Source: Lepidostoma basale
Lineage: Eukaryota; Arthropoda; Insecta; Trichoptera; Lepidostomatidae
Assembly: GCA_022606425.2 (NCBI GenBank)
Contig: JAHDVF020000167.1
Span: 682,001-746,000 of the forward strand
Reading direction: 5' to 3'
Length of the DNA stretch: 64,000 nt
A program made the position numbers and the translations under genes. The notes beneath the pieces are model-generated. The model was given only the letters and a program-made list of their open reading frames with translations, was not told the origin of the DNA and made no database searches. Shown in pieces: positions 1 through 13,800 of the stretch (its first letter is position 1; the number at the start of each line of letters is the position of its first letter).

Positions 1-290
1 ATCCATTGTGATCAGTGAAATAAACTAATTATTTGCCACACCCCCGCCGCGGGCGCCCTCCGCCCGCACTGATTGACAGTAGCAGTCGCGTGACGTGACG
101 CACCTCTGGCCAGCGCCGGTTAAGGCCCTATTTCAATAAACCTTTCAGCGCGGACCGACCCGTCTTTTTTATAAATCTGTTTTGACATTCATTACCGTTC
201 AATTAAGTTTTCCCTTCGTTCACAGTACCTTCTTGTACTCATTTTGTTAACTTTACAATGAAACTTTATATGCGCCTCTTTTTTTTTTAA

Positions 291-611
291 GTTTCAATCC
301 ATCCATTGGTTTGTAGCAAAATGTAACATTTTTGCTGGATATTGAAAATTCACTTGAGCCTTAAATTCGATAGTCTTCCATTACTTTCCACAATTTTTTT
401 ATGTACAACAGGTTATTTGAACCCAATTACTGTATACATTTTTTTACAGTATACAGCTTTAAACATTGCGTTTGCGTTTTTCTTACTCTCCTTATAAAGA
501 AAAATGTATTGTGTTAAGGAGAGGAATTGATTCTAGTGACTTGTGATAACTAGTCTATCGGCATTTTTATTGTCACATGAATTGTACCGAACCAAAGATA
601 GCGTGGTTTCA
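291..611 (-). mobile_element. SINE copy (tRNA-headed family, tail side)
   Basis: Read on the minus strand this matches, with many substitutions, the SINE copies at 13519-13800 and 33364-33950. Shared blocks include the start gtttcaatcca (plus-strand view), a block reading ggttatttgaacccaa then tactgtatac, and a block reading accaaagatagcg. The tRNA-like head is not clear here, so this may be a 5'-truncated or diverged copy. Confidence 0.7.
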
Positions 612-747
612 AAAAAAATAAATGTTATTTTGAAAAATTATTTTTATTGTGTAATTGTGAGGTCGCAGAGGACTTGGATTGAAGCATCTGTAATACTTAG
701 AATCTGTGTATAAATAAACAAATAAAAATGAAAATATAAGAAATTAT

Positions 748-815
748 ATGAGCTGCAAATGTAGTAGAAACCAAAAATTTAGGACTGCAAATGTAGCCAG
801 TCGCGCAGTAGGGGT
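748..815. repeat. Two-copy repeat with paired CTGCAAAT blocks
   Basis: Contains CTGCAAATGTAG at 753 and again at 784. The second genomic copy, at 41827-41900, has CTGCAAATGTAG at 41829 and CTGCAAATAAAG at 41872, each followed by a similar GTCAATCG/GCCAGTCG block. The shared order and spacing indicate a dispersed repeat; its class is unknown. Confidence 0.5.
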
Positions 816-2635
816 TAATGTGTAGTCTGAGAACAAAGAAAACGTTTTAATTTATTGCAATTAGACCCGGCCTTAGAGCGCGCCCCGGTCCCGCACTAAA
901 GTATCGGCCGGAGAACTAATCCGACACCCGGCGCTGGCCGCCATCGAAGGCGTCGGCTTCCCTGGAAATCTGAAGCGAGATTATACATTCGAGTACGGAA
1001 CATTAATTCTTATACAAGACAGGACTAGGACGCTAACAATAGGGATTTGGATGATCCCGGTCTGTAAAATAGGGAGAGACCATAAAAAATAACCGCACTC
1101 ATTTTCATTTACCGGACTGAATGAAAGTAAAAGTTATTTTGAAATTTTATCCGAGTTTTGGAAGTTTGAAATAATTCTTAAGTCTATTGGTGATCACGAT
1201 TAGGAGTACAATTTATCAGTGGTCAGCATCGGGTCTCCCTCTGCCGGGGTGAGCGGGGGAGGAGGCGGGGCCCCGGGGACGCCACTTATAATCAAGTTAA
1301 GTAATCAATTACACTCGGCTTAAGGGATTTCCCCCGATGTTTTCCAGTCAGATATTAGCTACAACGAAAAAAGTTAGGCTCCTGTTGTCATTGCCGAGCA
1401 TTCCGCGTGAATGTTGGGAGTCGGAGAAAATAAATCCCATCCATTTTGTTTCCCATTTAATTTCCTAAGATGTTTTATTAAATCATTAGTTTGTTGACGC
1501 TGATGAATGAACCCTGGGAATAAATAGGGCTAAATATTTGTCTCGGATCTGTACGTTTTCGCGCATTTCTCGAAATCTTTTCACGGACTTTGAGAATACT
1601 CCGAACCTCCCTCAGATAAAAGTTTTTTGAATGATCCGTTTCAAAACCCTCGTTAGTAAATATGCCATCCGTTTTGGGTTAAGTACTATAATATTTTAAA
1701 GTCGACTTAAGGAGTACGTGGGCTCATAACATGATATACGTTTCAAAAAGTTTCGGCGAAGCAATTTGCGGTTTTTAATCCGGAATCGGAGCCGTGACAA
1801 GTGCGATCTTCAAGTTGTAATGTTCTCGAGGGATAAAGGAGGGTTCGCCTCTCTGTATCGCATATAGGGGGATTAAGTGACCCAGTAAGTAGGGGAAGAA
1901 GTTGTTTTCACTCTTAATCCCGAGTTAAAGTTGAGATTACTCAGCAACGCCGCCGCGCTGTGTCCTGTTTTTGTGTCGCGCTTTGTTATCAGACTTAGGT
2001 AATGTTAGCTGGGCTCAAATTCTCCGTGTACACCTCAAGTTGCGGATTAAGCGTAATGAGTCAATATTTTTGGGCGGAATCTCCATCCGTTTCCCTCCTT
2101 TGCCCCCGCCCGGCGCGGCGCTGCTGGCCCCCGTCTGTTTTATTAACGGTGTAACTCTTTGTCCACCCTTCCTTTGATATTCGTTTCTTCGCACAGACAG
2201 GTGCCATTAATAGCCGCCAGACGTCTTCCGGCTAGTTCAATTGACGCCGTGCAGCTTTCCCGACCGAGCACGCTATGGAAATTAATAGTTTATTTCACTT
2301 CCAACTGCCTTTCTTACTGTGAAATAAAATCTCCCTACCCTTATCCGATCGTGTGTTTATTTTGTTTTATCCCGAATAAACCTGGCAATAAAAATATCGT
2401 ATATTCTTTTACCCCGGAGAAGGTGAAATAGAATATAAATGTTTTCGTGAATATTCTCAGCGATCATAAACGTGAATGTTAAAATAAAAAGCCTTCAGCT
2501 ATGGAAGTTCCTTGTAAAAAAGAAACATTTTACGAAACAAGCAATGTCATAAGTCCAATGGAGGATTGTATGTGTAGGTTTAAATATTTACATCGGAAAT
2601 ATTCAAAACTTTCAGCATACATACCAAGTGAAAAT
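816..2635. other. Intronic sequence without a recognised gene
   Basis: Mostly unique-looking sequence. Two GC-enriched patches stand out (880-960 and 1230-1285, the latter with g-rich runs around GGGGCCCCGG). Short frames at 1971-2431 have no recognisable domain. 2095-2135 is another short GC-rich patch. Confidence 0.5.
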
Positions 2636-2764
2636 AATAGAGTTAGACATCCACCTGCTCGCTGGACCGACTATATTGTAAGGATTGCTGGACGTAGATG
2701 GATGAGAGTGGCGATGGAGAGAGGGCAGTGGCGTGCTTTTGGAGGCCTACGTTGTAGTAGATGA
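2636..2764 (+). pseudogene. Non-LTR retrotransposon RT C-terminal fragment
   Basis: The + strand frame reads NRVRHPPARWTDYIVRIAGR followed by RWMRVAMERGQWRAFGG. This is the pattern of the extreme C-terminus of insect non-LTR reverse transcriptase ORFs (GRP..RW.DDI.K.AG..WM..A.DR..WR..EEA), here without the usual QQW ending. Related fragments lie at 32055-32266 and perhaps 47095-47180. Only the 3' end of the element survives. Confidence 0.75.
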
Positions 2765-5700
2765 CAGACAGCTGATAAGTAATGATGTGATTTTATTACT
2801 TTCAGTTAGGTACGTGTAATAATGAGTAATATTGCACACGCGTCTACCTTAAGATGTAGCGAACGATAAATAAAATTTCGTTAAGGTAGAGTGGTGTTTG
2901 GTTTATATAAACGTTATTCTAAATACAAATCCCTGCAACAAAGTAACAGTACTGAAGGCTCCCCGTCATCCATCTCCATTTCCTCCCGATAAGGCTGACT
3001 TGTGTCAACTAAACGAATACAAGCACACGGGAGTGACCGTTCACACATCCACAATATTTTTATAAAAAGGAAAACAAATTAGATTCCTCACACCTGGTTC
3101 ACAAACCTGACTATAAATATTATGTTGGCGAAAAAAGTTTAACTGCTATTAAAGCTAATAAAAATTAAAATAGGAAATTATGTACTTATTTTCTAAATGA
3201 GAAGTTGTCAGTATCGATGTGTATGCATGACACTCAGCTTAATTCTGAAGAGAATAGAAGTATGTTATGGTGAAAAATTTTAGCGGTTCGTTAAATATTT
3301 TAGTTAAATAAATAATGTAAACTTTTTCATTTATTGAATAAGAGCAATAATGATTAATGCTATGGTAAAGTTGTTTCGCAAACGTTTTATTTATTTGTAA
3401 AAAAAATGTTTGATTATGTAAGTGATATGATATTTGTGGTTTCATTGCACTGTTCAGTAGTGTTCCACAAATATATTATTCGATGATATAAAGATTTTTT
3501 TTCGCTAAAAAGCAATAAAAAGGAAATCACGTTACCATGGCCATCGAGCCCAGGAAAACAGAAAATACTATTGACGGAAAATCATATAACTCATCGTTGG
3601 TCATTATTCAAAGCTTACAGGTCAAAGCATCAATCACTTTGGCCGGCAATACAGTTTATTATCTGTCGGCCGCGGGCCCGACGGGAGTTTCTTCAAGACA
3701 AATTACTCCTAATATTAATTAAAACTGACCTGAATACATTGCGCGGAAATAAATTTTACACTTTGAATCGCTCATTTGTTTTCTACGGTTGACACTCCGG
3801 GAAATCCAGCTGTGTTACCGCTATACGTGTTCGATTCTAAAAACGGAATTCCATGTTCATTGCCTTAAAGCTATTTATTAACAAGCCGTTATCGCGTTAC
3901 ATTATGTTACTTATATAAGATAAATGTCCATTTTTTTTAATGTGATATCATTGATTAACAGTGTGTAAAATATATAAAAATAAATCTTATTTTTTTTAAG
4001 AAAGCTGTTTTCATATTACTTCGCTATCCGCTTAGGACATTTTTAATAAAGTTTCTATTTTTTGCGTTATTCTAATTCTTTGAATTAAAAATATAAGTAG
4101 TGAACATTGCACCGAAAATAACATTTATTCTGAAAATCTTTATGGTTAAATCTACTGTATTTTAAAATAATTTTTATATATTGTCTTTTCTGTAGCGAAA
4201 AAAGTAAATGATTTTCTGTGTTTATTTTTTGATTTCGACTGCTTTGACAAACTCTTAAACGTAGTTTGAGTATTTTATAATGTTTCCGAAATCTGACTTT
4301 TGAAACAAAAGGCACATTCTAATGTTTTTTTTATCATCTAATAATTTAATCAATACACTGATCGGATTAATCTAATATTAAAATGTAACCTTATTTTGAT
4401 ATTTATGTAGTTTATTATTTTGGATTGTTTAATTGTTTTTATTAGAAAATGTGTTCTGTACATATGTGCTATTTCAAGTAAATTAATAAATTAATTAACC
4501 GTTAGACGGTTTTACTAGGAATATCGCACAATCAATTTAATTTTTCAACAATCCCTTTTTTAACTTTATAAATTTCCGTCACTCATTTTGCGGGTTAACA
4601 AATTTCACAGAAAACTTATTGAAAGATTTAACTTCAATTTATACAGTTTAATAAAGCAAATTAAATAATACCCATCGCGATTGTGATAAAAATTCTTCCC
4701 CAATTTAGTAACATTTATTCCGCCCGGATTCAAATTTATTCAAATAGCCACCGATCAATACGCCCAACTTCTTTTAAAAGTCTCGCGAAAAGGAATTTTA
4801 ATTTAATTGTTGGAAACTTTGAAATATTTGTTATCTTATCCTGATCCTTTCTCAAACAAATAAAACATCGCGCCCGCCCCCGCGCCGCCCGGACTGCGCC
4901 CCCCGGGAGACTTAATCAGATTCCCGCTGCTTGAACCTGAACCGAGGAAAAACTTTCCATTTGTCATTCTTATCTCGGCATTGTTCGATGCTTTGACATA
5001 TTAAATCAATCATATTTTGTGTCTTACCCCGCACTCGCTGTGAGGAAGTTGTCAAGCAGTAAAAGTTGTTGTGTTTCGGAGTCAATATTTACATTACCAT
5101 CATCTTCTCTTCAATCATTCGTTGTAAGGTTAAACAAAACAAAGTGGAACAATACTGTAATCAGTCTGCGTATTTCAAGTACTCCACTACATTTTTTTCT
5201 TTAGTTTACTCAAATTAAATATTTATTACGATACTTGTAATTGAGTAAAATTCCCTCCACTTTATATCGTATTTCTTTTTTTTGTAGTAGTAGAATTTCA
5301 TTATATAGCGATGCGTATTACGTAATATTAAGACGGTCGTGTGTGTTATATACGCGAACATAAAATGGTTCTGTGTAATTTAGTTAAGATTCACTGTTAT
5401 AAATAAGGAATTAGTCGAGTCAAGGAGAAACATTATTACGTTCCCGCTATTTTATTTTTCTTATACTTACCCCAGGAAAATGCCAGATCAAGAGCTTAAG
5501 TACTTGTACGTACAGATTGCTTAAATAACGCACTTGAATGCTTATTGGGAAGATTACGGTCGTACCACATAGGCGCATGTATTCGCATAGCATGTACTAG
5601 GATGGTGTACGAGTATATAGGACGGAGGCTTAAAGAAGTTTCTTCTTTCACTATACTATTACATTCATACGTAATTTGTAAATGTTGTTCTATATTTAAT

Positions 5701-5794
5701 TAAACGTTTAAACGAAAAAAACTTTACATTAATTTATCTTTAATAACTTATTGTTTCTTAAACAATGATGTAAAATTCCGAATTAAATCACTAA
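2765..5794. other. AT-rich intronic sequence, nothing recognised
   Basis: Long AT-rich stretch with many poly-A/T runs. One GC-rich island at 4870-4925. The frames at 3239, 3537, 3571 and 4085 have low-complexity, AT-biased composition and no domain signatures. No repeat family that I can match elsewhere in the window. Confidence 0.5.
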
Positions 5795-5942
5795 TACGAA
5801 CTAAAAAATAGAAGTTTTATTATGATTTATGGGAATGACATGTTTCCCCTTTCTAAAGCATAATCAAACATTTGATAATGCCTTTCAAATGTTAAACTTC
5901 CAGAAAACAGACCTTTTCATTTCGTATTAATTATTTAAAATA
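5795..5942. mobile_element. Palindromic MITE-like element (TTCTAGAA family), diverged
   Basis: Shares with the copies at 18520, 20440, 29150 and 31030 the outer block tacgaac...agaagttt, an inner block reading gggaatgacatgtttc, a central cataatcaaacatttgataatg, and a closing aacttccagaaaac then tttcattcgtatta block. Left and right halves are reverse complements, so the element folds on itself. The minus strand has a TTGATTA / stem / GAAAC core at about 5838-5870. Confidence 0.65.
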
Positions 5943-8900
5943 AAGTTTAATATTAAATAGAATTTTTAATGAATATAAGCGTCTGTTTATATACAAAATA
6001 TAATAGAACATCTGATGACTATTTAGACTAGGATACAGTCGTGAATAATTTCAGTTTACGAACATTTAGATTCGATTTATCTACTCCCTTCAAAAGCAAC
6101 AACACGTTAAACTTGTAACACCACAATATAAATCAATTTAATTTCGCCAATTAAGGCGATTATCCAGATGTACGTAGACCCTAATGAGTAAATGGTACTC
6201 CTCGAGAGAAGCTGCCCGAATAGATCCCGCAGGCCGACTCGCCGAGGTTGGCCGACTGTTGTTTTGTGACCCATCTATTTCGGGATGGTTCAATTATCCC
6301 ACTGAAGGCGATAAACCTTCCAATTGTTTTCTGGAATGAGCTGGCGGCCTGGATGTCTCCTGCGATCACGCGGCATGGGCGGGCCCAACGGGGCTGTATT
6401 TGCCCATTTTTCTTCCTTTTTTCATTCGTTTACGATTTTTCCCCTCAAGTTGGCTGTCGGATCAGCAGGGAATGTTTCCGAACTTTTTTCTTGTGAGAAA
6501 AGTGGCAGCTGTTTGAGTTAGAAGTTTGTAGGTAATACAAGAACATTTCCAGATTCTTTCTATTTTTTTTAATCTACAATATAATTCCGCAAAATATAAA
6601 ATGTGAATTTCATTTCAGCGTGAACATTGGTACTTAAATATACTTAAAACATTTATATTTCATACTTTATTATGACCTTTTTATTACAATATAGATATTA
6701 CAGATCATTCTCCTTTCTTTTTCGGCATGGAAACTAAAATAATCGTCTTTGAGAGTTTACATCGTTCTATTGTAAATAAGTAAAGTTTTTTTTATAAATA
6801 AATTACCTCTTACATTTCTATCAAGTTTGGAAAAAAGATCATAAGAGAGGATATCTCCGTTGAAAAATGTCCTGTCAGTTGATCTCAGTGTTATTGTTTT
6901 TTTCGATAATCTCGTTTAAACAACACCGACCAAAAAAATTGCCCGAACCGAAACCGTTGAGCAAAATTCGATTCTGGCAAAATGGAATTGTTGACTTCAA
7001 TTTATTTTCCTCAAGCTCCATTGAACGGACCAATTTAAATCACGACCTTTTCCCGGGTGGAGTGTGTGTGCCGTAAGTGGGTGAAACAAACGTAAAGGAT
7101 ACCTCCGTCCCCAGCGAGGGCCGCCCCCCGCCCTTATCTCTTACATGGTCCAAGGCACTGCAGGTGATCCAATTTGGCGACATAATCGGATCTCTGTATG
7201 TCAGCCTCCCGCCACCCGGAGACGCCGCCACCAGCCGCCAGCCTCTTTACTTACTGGAGACCCCCAATAATACTTATTCCAACGGACGATGTATCGAAAA
7301 TAAAATTGTTTAACTTCTCGACGATCGCACACATTTGTCTAGCTCTTTCCCTTTAAGAAAATCAAATTCATCAACCATTAGGCTTTTTTTTCTTGTAGAT
7401 TGAAACACAATTCACGTTTTTTCTATCAAATACATATATTTTCTTTAATCTCAATAAGAACCAAAAACAAATAACGTGTATAGGTTTCTTTACAACATCT
7501 AACAATATTTTAATCCAATACATTTACTATTATTTAAGATCATATCTGTTTAATTTAAGCATTAAAAATACATAACTTATCTCGCTTAAAAGCTTAAAGT
7601 CTCTGTTTTATTAATATTTTTTGTGAAACGGGAATATTTTACGATTAGAGACATTTTCTACAATTTATTTGAATGTAATTTTTTCTCCGCGGTGGTTACA
7701 AAATTATTCCGCCAAAGGTCCCATTTTAATAATTCCAATTTCGCAATTAAAAAGAAAAACCGCGGAACAAGGCCCCGGAGGCAATTTAGCGAACGCCTTC
7801 TTTAACATTTTGACAGCACGTCTTACGACCGTTTGATTTCTTCCTCTCAACTTGTCTTTTCCGCTTTCTTTGTATTTTCATTATCGCGGCTCCGTAATTG
7901 GTCAACACCGGAGTTCTCTTAATTCCCACCGCCTCCCTGCGCGGAAGACAAAACAACTTGCGGGGAGAAAATAAACAAATTGAGTGCCGTCGGAGGCCAT
8001 GTTGATGTATGTGCTTTTACCGGCAAACACGGGAATTAGCGAGTCCTTATCGGCCGCCCTTCCCGCCCTTCCCGCCGCGCGCCCGGGGCTAACCTAATTA
8101 ATAGAGCGGGTCGCTCTTTTTTGCCATTCCGCAAATCGAGGGAACTCGCCCGCGAGAGAACTTTTATTTGCCGCCCTTCGCTTCATCGCATTAAACACTT
8201 TTGTTTGATGGAAAGGAAATCCGAATCGCGGCGGGATTGAACCGCGGCGAAGGTGTGCGCGGAGAATTCTCGAAATGCTTTCAATCTTCGCAGCATCCGT
8301 TTCGTAAAAATACTTCGGAACTTTTACAATTATCCTTTACTAATGAACTCCATTCATGTTCTAATGGATTTCATTGTGTGTATTTGAAAATTTAATATTT
8401 TAAGAGTTGCCTCATTTATCGTCGCTCTCAAATACACTGTTGAATAATTTTAAATTGGCATTGTCAATTTGAATTACGGAAATTAATGAACGTTGAAAGC
8501 GCATAAATTTGGAAATATTGAAAAGCGTAATTTATTTTTCTAAAGCGTATTCAATATTTCATTTCATTAAAACTTCTATAGTCTTTACTTAGTTAGACTT
8601 AAAACATTGAATTAGATTATTCGTTATATTATTTTACGTTTTAGAGTTTCGCTGTGAAACGTCATCCCGCCGTACATAATGTAATCCTTTACGGTACAGA
8701 ATGACGTCACGGAGGATGGCCAATGACGTTTCAGCGATGGCGGCCATCTAACAAGCTGCGTCCAAACAGCGGATTAATGGCGCGCTCACCGCCGGACTAA
8801 TGAGGGCCACAAAACACTAACAACTTTACCGGACGAACCGCCATATTTGCTTGGTGACCGTAGATAAACAAACCTCCATGGCGGGCTCTGGGAAGTAGGT

Positions 8901-11900
8901 ACCCTCTCACGCAGGAGCGCGCTGATGTAACAGTTGCCGTGGCACTAAAATCCCGCATACGCAGACCTTCTACATCCACCTTTATATTTTGTATCGTTCA
9001 TAGAGACTGAACAGGCTAATTATAAATTAAAACTCATCTATTAAAACCCAGTGCTTCACTTGTATACATTTGTAAGTGAATTTCGATACTTACTTAAAAA
9101 CATTTTTTTGTACAGCTGCTTATCTATAACTTATAAGAGTAATTATAAAATCTATTTTTAAAGTTTTCGGGCATTAGTCCAAAATTCAATATTCAATTAG
9201 ACATTAAATAGAATTTTTTTAAACATAATTTAGAAAGCCTTTTTAATGGATAAATACTATTAAATAACATACTTCAAAGCGTTAAAATTAATTTGAAAAT
9301 ATTAAAAACGTTTCTTTTAAAATATCTAATATAGCATAATTATTGTGTTTTTATTCAATGTTTTTCAAAAAAAAATCGTAAAAATGTTTTATTTTTTAAT
9401 TAACTTTATATTAATTGAATTTTTAGGATACTCCCAAAATGTCAACTGAATTGTTAATACCGAAATAATTGAATGACAATCAGCAGTTTTCACCCCTTGA
9501 TATTTTCATTGAAAGCTACCGTCTAATTTTCTCAATACCGTATCGCTACTAATTGATATTATTGAAACCCGCCTTTGATCAAGTTCTTTTAATTCCGAGA
9601 ATTTTTCCCATGCCCAGCAATTTACGGCCAGGGAATAATAATGGAACCAGTCAACTCTATGACTTTTATAATTCCATTTCGCTTTTGTCTAAATTTTGAA
9701 AACTTTTCTTATAAAACCATCTGCTTTGTTCTTTCTTCGTATTAACGAGCCCATGAGTTCGATATCAGGTCTTTCATTTAATCAAGAAAACTACGTGAAC
9801 AATACAAAAAAACAACATACATACATCAGATATATAAATAACTACTATACAATAATTGTGTTTTTTTTAAATATGCGTATATAATACCATCAAAATACTC
9901 GTATATATTGTGTCCGTCTCTTTTTAATAATGGTGAATCGTTGTTTTTTTTATCATTATATCGATTTAAATGAGTAACACTATTATTTATTAAAATAAAC
10001 ATTAATGAGTCTATATCATATTATAAAGACATTTACTGATATAATATAATGTTTGAATAAATTTAAACGCAATTTGTATTTAGAATTTAAAAAAAATGCG
10101 CATAGAAGAAAGACCGAAACATATATGTAACTAAAAATATAAAGTGTTTTGATAATACAAAGTGCGTTTCAATTTATTCAAATGTGAAACCACAACACGA
10201 ATTGAAGGGGTATATAAAAGAAATGATGTAATGTTATTATCAATTTGTAACTTTAAATAATAGTATTTGTCCTTATATCGATTCATATGATGAACAATTC
10301 ATATAGCTGAAATTAACGAATCATCGGTTTATATTGGGAAGATATCCACCTACACACATAACAAGATTAATTGTTAGAACAATTCAATTGCTTCCCGTAG
10401 GCTTGCTAACGATTTTCTAATTGAAAATTATTGATGAAGATTTATGTAAGTAACAATTGTCACGTCACAAACATTTCGCTCCCCGGCCTTGCGAGACCGC
10501 CGTTGAGTGGAGGGAAGGAACACTTGACTGCCCATCCCTATCCTCTTGTACCTGCGGAGTGTTTTCTCGGGAATTTTCGCTCGCGAAATTATTCCCTGGA
10601 ATTGCCATTTTACCCTCCTTATTTCACGGGGTAAAGGAATAATATTGAATAGGCATTCCGTTCCATATGCCGCCCAGGTGTTGCCAGTAATAAAGTCCCT
10701 TTCTCGCCCATAAATTTCCCGCCTACGATTAAAATGCGAGGCAACCGCCGCTTACTCCCCTCATTAATTATTATTGACAATACCACTAATTATTAGCCGC
10801 CGTTAAATTGTAACTCGCTGCTGTAATAAAACGGAACTCGGTAATTGTTTTACTAAAGCTCTTTTTAATATATAAACTTGCCTCCAACTTACGCACTTAA
10901 GGCCTGAAATTATTAACGTCGTTTATATTTTCTCGGAGCTAGGTGGGCTAATCGCCGCGCCGGGTTCGGGCTCGGATGAAAAACGGCTCTACTTTAATGT
11001 GTTCAATTTTTTTTGTGGATAGTCACGCTGTGGGCTTTTTTTATTTGTGCCTTCTGCGCCCTAAGCGTTCCACTATTTTTTTAATTTGTAAATTTAAAAA
11101 TACTCAACTTTACGTGAGGTAACTACCTATTCAACAAAAGATAATCACGTTAAATCAGATTCTGTAAAACAATAAATATACGAGTATTATAATCAATTTA
11201 TTTCAGTATTTTTTTTTTAAATATGTATTATACGAATACGCAAATGTAGTCTTAATAAAATAGTGCCTAATTCATGAAATTTGTATTTAATTATTAAGAA
11301 AATTCGTCGTTATGAAAGAGTCATTAAGATGGTTAGAAAATTCCGGTTGTGTTCGATTTTTGAAAAATCGAGGAAGTAGCGTGTCAAAATATTTTAATGC
11401 AGAAGGATCTTGAGATGGTTGTTAGGCTATTAACAATATGGTTGTCCATTATCTCTGCCCACCCCTCCGGAAAAAGGGTTGATGGTTAATTGGTTTGTTG
11501 TTTTTAAAATGTATTTATTTTTTTAAGATTATATAAAAAAATATTATTTACGTTGACAATGTACTCGTATATAATATGAAATACTCGTATCTTGACAAAA
11601 ATGTGTTTCTTTCAAATACATATTTTTAAACCTATTAGTACTAAAGAATGAAAATATTTCATTTTCTTGTTGGTCGTGAAAGCCCATTTAGCGTTTGAAC
11701 TTCGGCCTTATTCAGACATTGGATACGAAAATAGAATAATTGCCTCCTACGCAGATAAGTGCATCGTTAGGGGCGGCCAGATAAGGCCGAGATAAACACG
11801 GCTGTTCCCGAGACTTGCCGCATCCGCTGCCCACTGACCTCTCGCCCTCTCCTCCGCCGGCTCCTGGGCTGGCGCCTCGCTAACTTTACCGATAGCGATT

Positions 11901-12110
11901 CTACTTCTATTAGAATCACCCCATTGTTAAGGAAACTAGTCCTTTTGCCTTATACGTATCTACAAAAATCACAAAATTTTATTACGTTTTACGATAAAAT
12001 ACATAAAATAATAATTTTTGTAATATTATAATGAAATGATCGCAAAAATTAGATTTGTAAAACTTTGTTATTTTATAAACTATTGTGTAAAAATATAATT
12101 GAGTTCAAAT
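5943..12110. other. Intronic sequence with several GC-enriched islands
   Basis: AT-rich stretches alternate with GC-enriched, apparently unique blocks at 6200-6400, 7070-7245, 7890-8170, 8650-8980, 10470-10840 and 11760-11900. The block at 8650-8830 has a full TGACGTCA (8702-8709) and GGCGGCC-type sequence. The block at 10640-10840 has many TAAT cores (cattaattatta, actaattattag). Such alternation could mark conserved enhancers but nothing here proves it. 9100-10420 is very AT-rich and featureless. Confidence 0.45.
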
Positions 12111-12235
12111 AACCTGCTGTATAAAAAATGTGGAAAGCAGGGTGAAACTACCACAATAAAAGGCCCAAGTGGCATCCCAAGAACCAGCAAAAATGTTACA
12201 CTTTTCTGCAAACCATTCCCTTGTTTTGAAGTTAG
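12111..12235 (+). mobile_element. SINE fragment (tRNA-headed family), body and tail
   Basis: Contains gagttcaaataacc, then gaaactaccac, then aaaggcccaagtgg, catcccaagaaccagcaaaaatgt split over the same blocks, and ctgcaaaccattccc, in the same order as the complete copy at 33653-33940. The head is missing. Confidence 0.75.
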
Positions 12236-13518
12236 CAAATAGGAAGTTTGTAAAAATGCATGTGATGTTTTGAATAATATTAACGAATTTTGTTCCAGAA
12301 AAAATTACACATATGAAATTTGTGGCATGTATATTAAAAGGGTTAATAAATTCTTAAATTCACGGATATAGGGACAAGAATAAAACTCTGGCTAGAAAAT
12401 CTTCCAGAATAGTATTGTTGCAGCACATTACCCCTGTTTAGAGCTGTTGTTTCAATGGTAGAAATAGCTATGATGTTGTCTAACATCCAATATGAGAGGA
12501 ACAACAACAACAACGAGAAGATAAGAGGATAAGATTCCACCTTTTTAAGTATATATTATGAACCTGTTTCGTCTTATAGGGAAAATATATTACGATATTA
12601 GTTTATGTCACATCAATATGCATCATTCGGATAATATTACAGAATAAGTCTTGAAATATACAAATATAAACGACTTGTAAACAAATAGGTTTTTGGATCA
12701 AATAACATGAAATTTCAATTTTTTATATCTGAAAAAATATATATTTTTTGAGAAGATTTAAGATTTAACGCAACATAGAAATCAAAACGATCCGCCATTT
12801 TTCTCCGCATCTAACGTCGATCGGAAATTTGAATCCAGCAGACATTGTACAAAATCCTTCAAAGCGTAGCATTGTGCACCGGTCAAGAACTATCGCTACG
12901 GTGTCCCGGTAGGACCTAGTCTATTAATTACCCCGCCCGGAGCCTACCCGCAAATTATCCCGCGTATTTAACACCAACCGCTTGCAATCCGATTTTATCG
13001 CAAGCGTCATTGCGTTCCTCCCATACAAGTGTCGGCGGTAGGCTGCCCCAGAACGTCACATTACTTTTGCCAATGGTTGCATTCACAGGTGCGAGATTGA
13101 CTGATCATCTAAAAATTAAGTTTTTAACAAATCGTGTTATGGTTTCACATTGAATTTTCATTTTAAAAATAACTTTCATATTTTGAATCATTCAGATTTA
13201 CCGGCTCACAATACGATCTCAAAGGGTTGAATGACAAGTAATATATTAAAAAAAACTTTAAGTTGTAAATAGAAAATGTTTTGAAATGTAATATTATGTT
13301 CTCGGAATACGCAAAACAATTCTTCGACATTTTAAATCTAATCTTGTATGTATCCTTCAGAAATCCTACGTGAAATAATATAAACTTAAAGCAAATACTT
13401 TGCAACTTAATCTCACCCAGATTGTATTTTTGACTAAATTATATTAAGTAATTGTTTAAAAGTAAACTTAAATAAAATAAAAATATACTCAATTGATAAT
13501 ATATAGTATTTTTTTAAA
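12236..13518. other. Intronic sequence, mostly AT-rich
   Basis: A CAA-type simple repeat (aacaacaacaacaacgag) lies at 12500-12518. A GC-enriched unique patch spans 12780-13090 with the phrase ccgcccggagcctacccgc. No gene or matched repeat was found. Confidence 0.45.
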
Positions 13519-13800
13519 GTTTCAATCCAATGGATTGGTTTGCAGCAAATTGTAATATTTTTGCTCGTCTTGGGTCTTTAATATGGTAGTTTCCCGTCGC
13601 TTTCCATGTTTTTGTATACCACTGGTTATTTGAACCCAAGTACTGTATACATGTTTTTAGCTATTGATTCTTATGATATGTAATAGGTAGCTAGTTTATC
13701 GCCATTTACATTGACACGTTAATTCTACCAGGCCAAAGACAGCGAGATTTTTAGTCATCGCCAGGAATAGATCCCGGAATCTTCGTCTAAGTGGTCATAG
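13519..13800 (-). mobile_element. SINE copy with part of the tRNA-like head
   Basis: On the minus strand the order is head (ttccgggatctattcctggc, B-box-like), ctttggcctggtagaatt, a block with ataagaatcaatagc, gtatacagtacttgggttc then aaataacc, gcgacgggaaactacc, and an end reading ctgcaaaccaatccattgg. This is the mirror of the + strand copy at 33653-33940 and the best guide to the family's full length (about 280 bp here). Confidence 0.8.
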